Of a DNA stretch of 64,000 nucleotides, positions 8,340 to 17,897 are shown in pieces. The notes below the pieces were generated by a model that was given only the letters and a program-made list of their open reading frames with translations, was not told the origin of the DNA and did not search any database. Position 1 is the stretch's first letter. Each line of letters begins with the position of its first letter. This DNA comes from Chitinophaga polysaccharea (GTDB lineage Bacteria; Bacteroidota; Bacteroidia; Chitinophagales; Chitinophagaceae), in contig NZ_VIWO01000004.1 in assembly GCF_007829335.1 (NCBI RefSeq), positions 372,001-436,000 on the forward strand, in the 5' to 3' direction. A program made the translations under genes and the position numbers.

Positions 8340-9941
8340 CTAGTAATTGGGATTTTGTTTCAGGTTTTTATTCAGGTCAATTTCCTTTTGAGGAATAGGC
8401 CAGAGATAGTGTTTGGCGGGATCGAAATTGCGTGGGCTGCCCACCATTATCCTCGATGACGGGTCGAGCGTCAATGCACCGGTATTGGGGTCTACGGTGC
8501 CTTTCAGGGAACCGGCTACTTGTCCCTTGATGACTTCTTCTCCAATCTTCCAGCGTTGTATATCATACCAGCGTAAACCTTCCAAAGCGAACTCCACTCT
8601 CCGTTCACGCCGGATCAGTTTCCGGAGGGTTGCCTGGTTGTTATAGCGGGTACGGTCTACAGTTGGCATGCCCGCACGCGTACGTACCTTATCGATGGCT
8701 TCATACACAGACGCATCTATTTGCCCTGCTTCTATTTTCGCCTCTGCATAGGAGAGAAGTATTTCTGCATAACGGATGACCATGAAGTTTAATCCCACAT
8801 TCCAGATATCATCAAAATCTTCTGAGAGGTGAGAGATAAATTTCTTGCAGATATAGCCGGTAGGTGGACAGTTACCGTTCTGGTAATAATCGGGTGACAG
8901 TTCACCCAGGGGATCGAAATAACTGTTTTCCCATTTTAAACCCGGACGCAGTATCGTAGCATCCAGTCGTGGGTCCCGGTTGATATAGGGTTGTGCCGGG
9001 TTGTAACCGGATGCCGGATCATCGATGGTCTTGCCGTTTTTCATCTCGTATGCATCTACCAGGTTTTGGGTGATGGCAACAGAGCTTTGCCCGCTCTTGG
9101 AATTAGGAGGCAGCACGCCGAGGCCATCAAAGGTATTGTACGTTTTCAGGTATTGTATATCGAGTATTACTTCGGCGTTACCCATCGCCAAAGGCCGGAA
9201 CAGATCACTGTAGTCGTTGTATAAATTGTAGGCGAAAGGAGCAGACATGAGCTGTTTGCAGGTGGCAATACAACCCGTGTAATCATTATTAAACAACTGG
9301 ATACGTGCGGCCAGGGCAAGTGCTGCTCCCCGCGTGATCCGTCCCTGGTCTGCACTGGCGTAGCTCAGTGGCAGATCCCCGGCAATGGCATTCATTTCCG
9401 CCAGCAGGAATTTTATTATTTCCTGCCGTGGTGTCTGGCGCACCAGGTTGGCGCTGTCTATGGATACAGTGTGCAGTACCAGTGGAACATCGCCATACAC
9501 CTGGCTCATAGCAAAATACTGGTAGTCCCGCAGGAACCTGGCTTCTGCTTTCATCCTCTTTTTCAATGCAGGATCGATAGGGGCATTGTCAATATTTTCC
9601 AGGAACCAGTTACATTTTTGAATGGTCTTATAGTCCCATCTATTGGCAGATCCTGTGTTTACCGGAGTGGCGTTGCCCTGTGTTACCGGCTCATAGCCTT
9701 CCCAGGGGTATTGATCGTATGCGTTGTCGGTAAAACAATCGTTGTAGATGACATTGTAGCCACTTTCCCAGCCAGCATAACAGCCGTTGAGTGCAGCAGT
9801 GGCATCGCTGACGGAAGTCCACAGCGTACCGTTGCTATAGGCATCCAGCGGCGCTTTGTTGAGAAAATCTCTTTTACACCCTGCCAGTGCCACTACAGCC
9901 ATGAATAAGCCAGCTATTATTTTGTTACGTTTCATGATCAT
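8340..9941 (-). CDS. SusD/RagB family outer-membrane nutrient-binding lipoprotein
   Basis: This 533-residue protein has the lipoprotein signal MKRNKIIAGLFMAVVALAGC. A SusD-like N-terminal region (NKAPLDAYSNGTLWTSVSDA) follows, and the late motif IRRERRVEFALEGLRWYDIQRW and the end NLKQNPNY are both typical of the family. The frame begins MIMK; the ATG at 9935 is equally possible. The gene follows its SusC partner by 12 bp. Together with the GH20 enzyme, sigma factor and FecR upstream it belongs to a glycan-use locus, so the ligand is likely an N-acetylhexosamine-containing oligosaccharide. That ligand is inference from the neighbouring hydrolase. Confidence 0.93.
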   Translation of the reverse strand: MIMKRNKIIAGLFMAVVALAGCKRDFLNKAPLDAYSNGTLWTSVSDATAALNGCYAGWESGYNVIYNDCFTDNAYDQYPWEGYEPVTQGNATPVNTGSANRWDYKTIQKCNWFLENIDNAPIDPALKKRMKAEARFLRDYQYFAMSQVYGDVPLVLHTVSIDSANLVRQTPRQEIIKFLLAEMNAIAGDLPLSYASADQGRITRGAALALAARIQLFNNDYTGCIATCKQLMSAPFAYNLYNDYSDLFRPLAMGNAEVILDIQYLKTYNTFDGLGVLPPNSKSGQSSVAITQNLVDAYEMKNGKTIDDPASGYNPAQPYINRDPRLDATILRPGLKWENSYFDPLGELSPDYYQNGNCPPTGYICKKFISHLSEDFDDIWNVGLNFMVIRYAEILLSYAEAKIEAGQIDASVYEAIDKVRTRAGMPTVDRTRYNNQATLRKLIRRERRVEFALEGLRWYDIQRWKIGEEVIKGQVAGSLKGTVDPNTGALTLDPSSRIMVGSPRNFDPAKHYLWPIPQKEIDLNKNLKQNPNY

Positions 9942-9953
9942 GATTTTTGTTGA

Positions 9954-12900
9954 TTAAAAGAGCACGTTGATCCCAACGGTATTGATTTTTACCTGGGGAT
10001 AGCTATAGCCTGATTCAGCCTGGGGAGCTTCCGGATCTACCCACTTATAGAAGTTGGAGAAAGTCAGCAGGTTTTGGCCGCTGTAGTAAACCTTGATATT
10101 ATTAAGCCCAATGCGGTGTACCCATGTTTTGGGCAGGTTGTAGCCCAGCTGCAGATTTTTGAGACGGAGATAGGACGCATCCCTTATCCAGAAAGATGAT
10201 GGCATATTGCTGGGTCCATTGTTTTTGTAAGAAAACCACAAGCGGGGGAAAGTAGTGGAATGATTCTCCGGCGTCCACCGGTCAAGAAAAGCGGTGGTGG
10301 GTTTGTTGCTGTTAGCGCCTACACCACCCAGCATGTTGGACTGTACATAGTTCTTTACGCCGAGCGCTCCCTGGAAGAAGGCGCCGAAGTCAAAGCCTTT
10401 CCAGTCGAGGTGAAGATTAAACCCGAAAGTAGTTTTAGGAAAATAGCTACCGAGGTAGGTCCGGTCGGCGCCGTCTATCTTACCATCGTGGTTAAGATCT
10501 TTATACATGAGATCTCCCGGAGCGATTACGCCGCCTGTTTGCTTGGCATGTTTGGCAACTTCTTCTGTTGTCTGGAAGATACCTTCACAAACATAACCAT
10601 AGAAAGCATAGATCGGGAAACCTACCTGTTGGAAAGTACCACCGCTGATGTAAGGGCCGCTTCCTTTAAGATCGGTGATCCGGTTATTGATAAAGGTGGC
10701 ATTGGCATTTATGCTGTAGTTGACCTCGTGTATATGTCCGTTGTAACCGGCAGAAAACTCCCATCCCTTGTTGGTGACGGCGCCGGCATTCTGGTAAGGC
10801 GCAGACAAGCTGTAAGGTGCTCCTATAGGCAATTGCAGCAAAATGCCCGTAGTGTTACGGATAAAGTAGCCTCCGCTGAAAGTTAATTTATGCTGTAGCA
10901 GGGACGCATCCAGGCCGAAGTCAGTAGTGTTGGTTGTTTCCCAGGTGATATCGGCATTAGCGCCGGTAACAGGAGCTATCCCGGAAGCGATGATGTGGTT
11001 GAAGGAATAATCCTGTCCGGGAGATACGGTTGAAATAGCGGGGTAGTTACCCACTACGTTCTGATTGCCCAGCTTGCCCCAGGTACTTCTGAGTTTCAGG
11101 TCTGAGATCAGTTCCCGCAGCGGGGCAAAGAAATTTTCCCTGGCAATGTTCCATCCACCGGAGAAAGAGGGGAACAGACCCCATTGATTCGATGGCGCAA
11201 ACCGGGAGGAGCCATCGTAGCGCAGACTGGCTTCAAACAGGTATTTTTCATCGTAGTCATAATTGAAACGTCCGAAGAACGACCGGAGCGCTACCTCGTT
11301 GGTTAGCCCTTTGCTGGTTTGTCCTGCTGTTGGTCCGGCATTTATCTGTGAAATGGCATTATTCAGGAAATTTTCCCGGTACATGGAATTTTCCCGGTAT
11401 GTGGTGGATTCCTGTGATCCTCCACCAAGTAAGCCAAGGTGATGAGCCCCGAAATACGTGGTGTATTCGAGTATCGCCTGCAGGTTGGTATAGGAGGTGT
11501 TGTCGTAGTTGTTGGTAAGGTTATTGGGCCCCTGGTATTTGGTTGGTCGTCCTGAGTTCGGATCGTAGAATTGGATATCCTTTACAAATTTTTCTCCCTG
11601 GTCTATATTGAGCCTATATCCAAAAGTGGGCTTGAAATGGAGCCCTTTCGCCAGCAGGATGTCTGCGCCGGCGTTTCCCGTAAGGGTATAACGCTGGGTG
11701 CGGTTGAACGAGCCTAATTCCAGAGAGGCAATGGGATTTCCATTGGGACCGTAACCATAATATCCATTGTCGAATTTATAAGGTACCACGTTGGATATCT
11801 GGTTAGCGACGAACGTGATAAGCGACAGGCTGGAAGCGCCCGGGTAGGAGCTGATCGGTTCATTGAACGGGGAGTAGAGATAACCAATGTTGGCAAATAC
11901 ACTGGTTCTTTTACTGATATTGGAACTGATATTTACGCGTGCGGTAAACTTTTTATTATTGGTTCCTTTGATGATCCCTTCCTGGTCGAGATATCCCAGT
12001 GAAACCATGTACTGCGTTTTTTCATCGCCTCCGTTCAGGCTCACGTAGTGGTTGTGTTGTATGCCGCTACCGCGGTACAGCAGGTCCAGCCAGTCGGTAT
12101 TGGGATGCGCGCCGGTTTTATCGCTACCGTCGCGGAACTGCTGTATATCTTTGTCGGTCCATTTCACCGGAGCGCCTTCATTAGCAAGGGCTTCATTGTA
12201 GAATGCGGCCTGCTGCCAGGACGGGAGATATTCGGGAAGCCTGGTGGCATGCTGTTTACCCAGGTAGGCATCGTACCGCACCTGCAGCTTTCCTTTTTTC
12301 CCTTTTTTGGTGGTGATGAGTACTACGCCGTTTGCTGCCCTGGAACCATATATAGCAGCCGATGCGGCATCTTTCAGTACAGAAACAGATTCCACATCAT
12401 TGGGATTTACATCGCTCATGGAACTGATCAGTCCATCTACCACTATCATCGGGTTGCTGTTACTAAGTGTACCAATCCCTCTTATTTTGATCGTGCCTTC
12501 GTCTTTTCCGGGCTGACCATTACTCTGCATAACGGTTACACCCGACATGGTACCTTGTAATGCGTTGGTGACATTGGTCAGTGGCCGGTTATCCAGTTCC
12601 CTGGAAGTAATCGCTGATATGGATCCGGTCAGGTTGGTTTTCTTTTGTTTGCCGTAGGCTACAATCACCAGTTCTTCCAGCGCCTGGCTGGCAGCGCTCA
12701 GGCGTATCTCCAGTGGTTGGGTAGCGCTATTCACATGTAGCTGCGCGGTGTATTTTCCAAAACCGATCAGGGATACTTCGATCGTGTAATCACCTTCGGG
12801 TACCTTCTCCAGGAGAAATTTTCCCTGAGCGTCGGCAGCCATCCCTTTCTGGAAATCTTTCCCTTTCAGCAATACAGAGGCGCCCACCAGGGCGGTTCCT

Positions 12901-13331
12901 TTTTGATCCGTTACTACGCCGGATACCGGGAAAGATGTACTGGCGGCGGCTGTTGGTGCCGCGGGCATTATTTTATCTGTATTCCTGTTTACCACAATTA
13001 CCTGGTTGGTGATCTGGTAAGACAACTGTTGGAAGTTCAGGCATTCCGATAGCACCTTCTCCAGTGGTGCATTCTCTTCGTGTAAGGTAACGGGTTGGGC
13101 ATTGTCGAGCAATACCTTTTCTACCATAAATGAAAGACCTGTTTGCTGCTTGATGCGTTCAAACACATCTTCCAGCTTACAGTTTTTTTTGTTGATGGTC
13201 ACCCGCTGGGAAAAGGATTTGGCGCTGATAGGTAGCGCGGCGGCCATTAGCCAAACAGTAAGTTTCATGATCGTCCATAGTTTTAAAGGCCAATGCGGGG
13301 AAACGCTTTGGCCTGATGCAGTAAACTTCAT
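9954..13331 (-). CDS. SusC family TonB-linked transporter with N-terminal STN signalling domain
   Basis: The protein has 1125 residues. After the signal region (MKLTVWLMAAALPISAKSFS) comes an STN (secretin/TonB short N-terminal) domain at about 45-115 (KNCKLEDVFERIKQQTGLSF, then LSYQITNQVIVVNR). A carboxypeptidase-regulatory-like domain (about 135-215), the plug (LVIVAYGKQKKTNLTGSI, SVLKDAASAAIYGSRAANGV) and the barrel follow. In characterised FecA-type receptors the STN domain contacts a FecR anti-sigma factor. The fecR and ECF sigma genes lie just upstream on the same strand, so a trans-envelope signalling circuit is well supported. SusD follows at 12 bp. Confidence 0.95.
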   Translation of the reverse strand: MKFTASGQSVSPHWPLKLWTIMKLTVWLMAAALPISAKSFSQRVTINKKNCKLEDVFERIKQQTGLSFMVEKVLLDNAQPVTLHEENAPLEKVLSECLNFQQLSYQITNQVIVVNRNTDKIMPAAPTAAASTSFPVSGVVTDQKGTALVGASVLLKGKDFQKGMAADAQGKFLLEKVPEGDYTIEVSLIGFGKYTAQLHVNSATQPLEIRLSAASQALEELVIVAYGKQKKTNLTGSISAITSRELDNRPLTNVTNALQGTMSGVTVMQSNGQPGKDEGTIKIRGIGTLSNSNPMIVVDGLISSMSDVNPNDVESVSVLKDAASAAIYGSRAANGVVLITTKKGKKGKLQVRYDAYLGKQHATRLPEYLPSWQQAAFYNEALANEGAPVKWTDKDIQQFRDGSDKTGAHPNTDWLDLLYRGSGIQHNHYVSLNGGDEKTQYMVSLGYLDQEGIIKGTNNKKFTARVNISSNISKRTSVFANIGYLYSPFNEPISSYPGASSLSLITFVANQISNVVPYKFDNGYYGYGPNGNPIASLELGSFNRTQRYTLTGNAGADILLAKGLHFKPTFGYRLNIDQGEKFVKDIQFYDPNSGRPTKYQGPNNLTNNYDNTSYTNLQAILEYTTYFGAHHLGLLGGGSQESTTYRENSMYRENFLNNAISQINAGPTAGQTSKGLTNEVALRSFFGRFNYDYDEKYLFEASLRYDGSSRFAPSNQWGLFPSFSGGWNIARENFFAPLRELISDLKLRSTWGKLGNQNVVGNYPAISTVSPGQDYSFNHIIASGIAPVTGANADITWETTNTTDFGLDASLLQHKLTFSGGYFIRNTTGILLQLPIGAPYSLSAPYQNAGAVTNKGWEFSAGYNGHIHEVNYSINANATFINNRITDLKGSGPYISGGTFQQVGFPIYAFYGYVCEGIFQTTEEVAKHAKQTGGVIAPGDLMYKDLNHDGKIDGADRTYLGSYFPKTTFGFNLHLDWKGFDFGAFFQGALGVKNYVQSNMLGGVGANSNKPTTAFLDRWTPENHSTTFPRLWFSYKNNGPSNMPSSFWIRDASYLRLKNLQLGYNLPKTWVHRIGLNNIKVYYSGQNLLTFSNFYKWVDPEAPQAESGYSYPQVKINTVGINVLF

Positions 13332-13402
13332 AACTTAGTATGGTTTTGGGTTGAAATGTGAAATAATCCGTTTTGTCATTTTGCGATTTGCCCGAAATGT
13401 TT

Positions 13403-13430
13403 GCCGGCGGTGAGTTCCAGTCACCCCGGC
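13403..13430 (+). terminator. Hairpin with T-run between fecR-like and susC-like genes
   Basis: GCCGGCGGTGA (13403-13413) pairs with TCACCCCGGC (13421-13430) with one bulged base and is followed by TTTTTT at 13431-13436 on the plus strand. Both neighbouring genes are on the minus strand, so the T-run is on the wrong side for them. It could stop antisense transcription or act as a structured leader of the SusC mRNA. Role uncertain. Confidence 0.4.
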
Positions 13431-13489
13431 TTTTTTATGGCATTTTGGTTGATTACCCTGTCATCTGTGTTTTTAGTTTGATTAGAAAA

Positions 13490-14668
13490 TTATTTTGGTC
13501 CCGGCATGACAATAATCTTTCTGCCATCGATTCTGAAATGAACATGGCGTGTCACTTCCAGTACCTCCAACAGTTGCGATACATTATGCTGCCGGGGAAT
13601 TACCCCGTAGAATTTATTTTGTGGAATGGCTCCCCGGTAAACAATCTCTACATCATACCAACGGGCCACTTGCCGCATAATAGAGGCGATATCGGTATCG
13701 TAGAAACGAAATTCTCCCTCTTTCCAGGCCAGCACTTCTTTCAAATCGGCTGGTACGATGTGGAAGTTGTTTTCACCGTTGGGTAAAATGGCCTGCAGGC
13801 CAGGTTTGAGCTGCTGGCTGCTTTCTTTACTGACAACTTTTACCACGCCGTCTATCAGCGTTGTTTTGATGCTGTTCTCGTCTTTATAGGCCATAATGTT
13901 GAAAGTGGTCCCCAGAACGAGTACCTGCATGGAGCCGGCATTAACTTCGAAAGGTGCTGCCGCATTTTGCGCTACTTCAAAGAAGGCCTCGCCATCTATG
14001 TCAACGTTTCTTTTATTGCCGGAAAAAGATAAGGGGTACCGGATAGAGGAGGCGGCATTAAGCCAAACACCAGTTCCATCGGGCAGGGTAACATGGTATT
14101 GGTTTCCCGGCGGAATAGTTAATGTATTGTAGGTATCACCCAATGTATCACTTCCGCTTCCTGTATAGGAGAGGGAGCCATCTTCGTTTTTTATTACCTG
14201 TAGGGTACCCTGCCTGGCTATGGTGCCGGCTGCCTGGTCATTGAGCAAGAGGTGTTCGCCATTGGAGAGTGTCAGCACAGCTTTGTTGCTCCCTGCTGTT
14301 GTAGTTACCAGCTTTGTGATAACCGGCCTGACTTCGGCAGTTTTGTGTGTCAGTAAACCAAGCCCCAGCAGCAACAACAGCGACGCTGCAATTTTCCCCC
14401 AGTTATTTTTCAATATCGTTACTACCCGACGGTTCGCCGCTCGTCCTTGTTTTTCCAGTATACGCATCAGTATGCCGTCTCCATCCACATCGGCCGTGGT
14501 ATCCTGCTCCGGAACATGATCCCAGGCAATTTTGATACTTTCGGGAAAGTTGGCGGTAGCATCCATGGCGCCTATCAGCGTCCAGAGTTCATCCAACTCC
14601 ACCGCAGTGATAGAGCCAGACAGGTATTTGTCGAATAAAAGATGTAAGCGTTCTTGTGGGTGGTTCAT
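13490..14668 (-). CDS. FecR family anti-sigma factor
   Basis: The protein has 392 residues. A cytoplasmic N-terminal part (about 1-100) is followed by one membrane segment (IAASLLLLLGLGLLT, about 103-117), a periplasmic FecR domain (PDGTGVWLNAASSIRYPLSF, GEAFFEVAQNAAAPFEVNA, VLGTTFNIMAY) and a C-terminal DUF4974 domain ending in SQLLEVLEVTRHVHFRIDGR. Such proteins hold an ECF sigma factor at the membrane and release it when the STN domain of the cognate receptor signals ligand. It lies between the ECF sigma gene (91 bp upstream) and the STN-bearing SusC gene, which is the standard order. Confidence 0.93.
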   Translation of the reverse strand: MNHPQERLHLLFDKYLSGSITAVELDELWTLIGAMDATANFPESIKIAWDHVPEQDTTADVDGDGILMRILEKQGRAANRRVVTILKNNWGKIAASLLLLLGLGLLTHKTAEVRPVITKLVTTTAGSNKAVLTLSNGEHLLLNDQAAGTIARQGTLQVIKNEDGSLSYTGSGSDTLGDTYNTLTIPPGNQYHVTLPDGTGVWLNAASSIRYPLSFSGNKRNVDIDGEAFFEVAQNAAAPFEVNAGSMQVLVLGTTFNIMAYKDENSIKTTLIDGVVKVVSKESSQQLKPGLQAILPNGENNFHIVPADLKEVLAWKEGEFRFYDTDIASIMRQVARWYDVEIVYRGAIPQNKFYGVIPRQHNVSQLLEVLEVTRHVHFRIDGRKIIVMPGPK

Positions 14669-14759
14669 GTTAAATTACCTTCTGTAAACATAACAGACGT
14701 AAAAAAGAGAAGGTGGTAGTATCGGGGTAAGAAAAAAAATGAATTTAAAGCGGGTAGGT

Positions 14760-15365
14760 TCAAAGAATATCCAGGATCATGCCGTCTACTCCCTGTTTGC
14801 GGAGGAATGCCCGGATGGATTTGATGGCATTGGACATTGTTTTTTTAACCGTGTGCGGCGACATACTTAATTGCCTGGCAATTTCTTCGTGTGTAAGTCC
14901 CTGTTCCCTGCTGAGGGTGAAAACGAGCTTGCGTTGAGGCGGTAATTGGTGAATGGCCTCGCGGAGCAATGCTTTATACTCTTTTTCTAACAGGTATCCA
15001 TCATTTATTTGGGAAGGGTACCGGGTCAGTTCTAGTGCAATTAATGCCTGTATCTTTTTTTCTTTTGCGGCAAAGCGGAAGAAATCAATAGCCCTGTTGT
15101 AGGTTACCTTAGACAGGAAGGCATCTACATTTCCGATGCTGGAGGCTACCGCCCTGTTGATCCAGAACCGGGTAAAGATTTCAGAAAGCAGTTCTTCGGC
15201 TGTTTCCCGTGATTTGGTAAGACGAAGGAGGTAGGTGAAAACCTTCCTCCAGTAACGTTGATATAATGCTGAGAATGCTCTTTCATCCCCCAACGCAATT
15301 CGTTCAAGCAGTAATGTTTCATCTGCCGGCACGTCTATCATACTATGTGGGGGATGTTCCTTCAT
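14760..15365 (-). CDS. RNA polymerase ECF sigma-70 factor
   Basis: This 201-residue protein has region 2 (ALYQRYWRKVFTYLLRLTKS, then ETAEELLSEIFTRFWINR) and region 4 (HQLPPQRKLVFTLSREQGLT, then HEEIARQLSMSPHTVKKTMS). Its length and domains match the Bacteroidota ECF family paired with FecR/DUF4974 anti-sigma factors. It is expected to transcribe the downstream fecR-susC-susD genes when released. It follows the GH20 gene by 25 bp, so the hydrolase and the signalling genes may share a transcript. Confidence 0.93.
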   Translation of the reverse strand: MKEHPPHSMIDVPADETLLLERIALGDERAFSALYQRYWRKVFTYLLRLTKSRETAEELLSEIFTRFWINRAVASSIGNVDAFLSKVTYNRAIDFFRFAAKEKKIQALIALELTRYPSQINDGYLLEKEYKALLREAIHQLPPQRKLVFTLSREQGLTHEEIARQLSMSPHTVKKTMSNAIKSIRAFLRKQGVDGMILDIL

Positions 15366-15390
15366 GATAATGATCTGTTAGCGGCGCGTA

Positions 15391-17484
15391 TTATTTTAGT
15401 TTATCGGCATTGTTCCAGACTTTCAAATCCTTGATTACGCCTTTGAAGGCGTGTGCGGTGTCTCCGATGTATTGTAGCGGAAAAAAGAGCGTTTGTACGA
15501 TGAGCATGGAATCTTTGGTACCCCGGAAGTTGCGCTTTTGTCCCTGGAGGCTTTGTACCAGTTTGTCATTAGCGTACAAACGGGTGCCTTTATGATCTCC
15601 GCTGATAGCCAGTCGCGTCCATTGATTTTCGGGCACTACATAATCAAACACATAGTCGTATCCTTCCCGCGAAAAACCAAGTTTTCCGGTTTGTTGCTGT
15701 TTGAGTTTAACGACAGCATTGGGAGAACTGAATAACACGGTGTTGGAAGCGTTACCAGTGGCTGGTTTGATGCTGAAGCTTACGGTATAGTCATAACCAA
15801 TTTCGGGAACGGGCATTTGTACGAAGCTGCGCCCGCCGTGAAAATGCAGCCCATCTTTTTTACGTATAGCTGCTCCTGTTATTTTGCCTGGTTTTACCTG
15901 GCTGTCGCTATTATCTTTATGTGCTGGCTTTCCCTGCTGGTATTGCAACACCAAGCCGTTTTTTCCGGGCAGTTTGCCACGCATATTTGCGCCGGGGCCC
16001 TCGCCGGTGTTGGCGGCGCCGGCAGCAAAAACAGCATAGGATTGCGTGCTGTCTGTACCTTTCCACATTTTTTGAGCGAGCACCTGCATGGCTGGGAATA
16101 CCCGGTCGTGTACATCTTTTTCGGTGATGCCGTTGCCAACACGATCGTTCCACACGGCAAAAGAACCTCCTTTAATTTGTGGATCGCCGTCTTTAAAGCG
16201 AACATTGTTTACCTGTACCGGTTCCCACTTATTGTATAACGATCGTAGGTTAAGGTAATCATAGTAATGTCCTGCCGCGGGTACGATGTATAGCCAACTG
16301 TCGGGTGTGGAAATAATGTTGTACCCGAGTTTTGTCATCTCCACCGGGTCGGCATAACCATTAAACCATATGTTCATGGTGACGTCTTTTACCTTAACAG
16401 GTGTATTGCCATGTGCATCCGTAAGTGCTCCCCATATGCGGGCTTTTTTACCATAGCTTTCTACCAGGCGGATATAATGATCCGTGAATGCGCGGAATTG
16501 TTCTGCAGCGCCGTCTGCATATTCGTCGGTCCCTATATGTACTTCCGGCCCCGTAAACACCGGGTTGGGGCCGGCAAGGTATTCCATGAATATGCTGTCG
16601 ATCACCTGGTAGGTAACCGGGTTGTCGAGATCGAGATGATCCATCCCATATTTTTTACTGCCAATTTCAGGGCGGAGTTTTGAAAAGGCAAGCGAATGTG
16701 CAGGTACATCAATTTCCGGGATAATGTTAACGCCATATGACATTGCCAATGACTGCAGCTCCCTGAATTCCTGTTTGGTGTATGATCCGTCCTTAGCTGT
16801 AAGGGCGGGATAAAAATCGCTCTGCAGGCGGAAGGCGGCGTAGGTGCTATCCCAGTTGCTCCCAAAATGTGGGTAAAAACCATTGTCGTTTAGATGGATG
16901 TGAAAATCATTCATTTTGTAATAAGACATGAATTTTACATACTGCCGGAGGAAATCAATGCTGAAAAATTTTCGGCCCACATCTAGTACGAATCCACGGA
17001 TGGCGTAACGGGGGTAGTCCTTCGCTATACCACAGGGAAAATGAGTATGAAGACTGTCGTGTTCCAATACTTGTAACAATGTACGGGTTCCCCAGAACAC
17101 TCCCTGGATTTCAGGTGCAGAAATGTGGAGGGTCTGTGGCGTTGCCACAAGCAGATATCCTTCTTTTCCCAGCGAAGTATCCGCTTTGTTTAGGCTTAAA
17201 AAGATATCGCCCGCTGTGGGTATACCGGTTTTTACCGGAAGAAGCGCTCCCTTTGTTAGCTGGAGCAGGTCTTGCTGTAGTATGTGCGCTGTGGCAGATA
17301 AGACTTTTGCAGATCCGGGTTCCAATACAATGGCGCTTGCCGGGAGAAGGGAGAATTGTGCAGTATTTCCTTGCCATTCCCGCAAGCCGGGAATAACAAA
17401 TGGCGGAGCGTTAACAGTTTGGGACCGTGCATCGGGCTGAAACAACCATAGTTGGAGAGTAATAAACAGGACGGCTTTTTTCAT
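15391..17484 (-). CDS. GH20 beta-N-acetylhexosaminidase with C-terminal LamG-like domain
   Basis: The protein has 697 residues. A signal peptide (FITLQLWLFQPDARS) is followed by the GH20 N-terminal alpha/beta domain (about 30-155) and the catalytic TIM barrel (RGFVLDVGRKFF, NDFHIHLNDNGF, IIPEIDVPAHS). The catalytic pair is D320-E321 in HIGTDEY, where most GH20 enzymes have HIGGDE. A C-terminal concanavalin/LamG-like domain (GLHFHGGRSFVQMP to GVIKDLKVWNN, about 540-695) could bind sugar. GH20 enzymes remove terminal GlcNAc or GalNAc from glycans by substrate-assisted catalysis. Next to the sigma/FecR/SusCD genes this makes a small polysaccharide utilisation locus for an N-acetylhexosamine glycan; the exact glycan is not shown. 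Confidence 0.92.
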   Translation of the reverse strand: MKKAVLFITLQLWLFQPDARSQTVNAPPFVIPGLREWQGNTAQFSLLPASAIVLEPGSAKVLSATAHILQQDLLQLTKGALLPVKTGIPTAGDIFLSLNKADTSLGKEGYLLVATPQTLHISAPEIQGVFWGTRTLLQVLEHDSLHTHFPCGIAKDYPRYAIRGFVLDVGRKFFSIDFLRQYVKFMSYYKMNDFHIHLNDNGFYPHFGSNWDSTYAAFRLQSDFYPALTAKDGSYTKQEFRELQSLAMSYGVNIIPEIDVPAHSLAFSKLRPEIGSKKYGMDHLDLDNPVTYQVIDSIFMEYLAGPNPVFTGPEVHIGTDEYADGAAEQFRAFTDHYIRLVESYGKKARIWGALTDAHGNTPVKVKDVTMNIWFNGYADPVEMTKLGYNIISTPDSWLYIVPAAGHYYDYLNLRSLYNKWEPVQVNNVRFKDGDPQIKGGSFAVWNDRVGNGITEKDVHDRVFPAMQVLAQKMWKGTDSTQSYAVFAAGAANTGEGPGANMRGKLPGKNGLVLQYQQGKPAHKDNSDSQVKPGKITGAAIRKKDGLHFHGGRSFVQMPVPEIGYDYTVSFSIKPATGNASNTVLFSSPNAVVKLKQQQTGKLGFSREGYDYVFDYVVPENQWTRLAISGDHKGTRLYANDKLVQSLQGQKRNFRGTKDSMLIVQTLFFPLQYIGDTAHAFKGVIKDLKVWNNADKLK

Positions 17485-17897
17485 ATCATTGTATCCTAAG
17501 GTTTCATTTTATTTGTTCACTAATAATTGTTCACTGTTCTTCCATTGACTCTGCAAAATGAAACGACTTTGGTTGATTGGGTAACAGCGGATTTGATGCG
17601 GCTGTAACGGGGCGTAAAGATATCAAATTCCGGATAGCGTGGGGGTGGCTTGTCAATATTGCATAGGTATTAGTCAATATAATTGAATTGCGGGATGAGT
17701 TGAAAGTGAGCGTTATGAACTAAAGTCAGGTTGGTTTATTTTGGTAAGTTTGTAGGAAAGGTAACAACACAACCTATAACATTAGCAATAACATATGAGT
17801 TTAAATAATAAAGCAATTTTGGGCTTTTGTCGTCGGTACTGAGATATAATTGCAGCAACAATCAAAATGGGATTAATATTTTAAAACTGAAATCAAT
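17485..17897. other. Intergenic region with a short direct repeat
   Basis: No gene is seen in these 413 bp between two divergent genes. Upstream of the GH20 start, TTGTTCACT occurs twice (17513-17521 and 17527-17535, period 14 bp), a possible operator or activator site. A TAAGTTTG box at 17745-17752 matches a -7 element on the plus strand, but it lies 145 bp from the methyltransferase start and has no clear -33 partner. Confidence 0.4.

Noticed and set aside
10260-10886. Plus-strand 208-codon open frame
   Set aside because: It is antisense to the second SusC gene and low in recognisable motifs.
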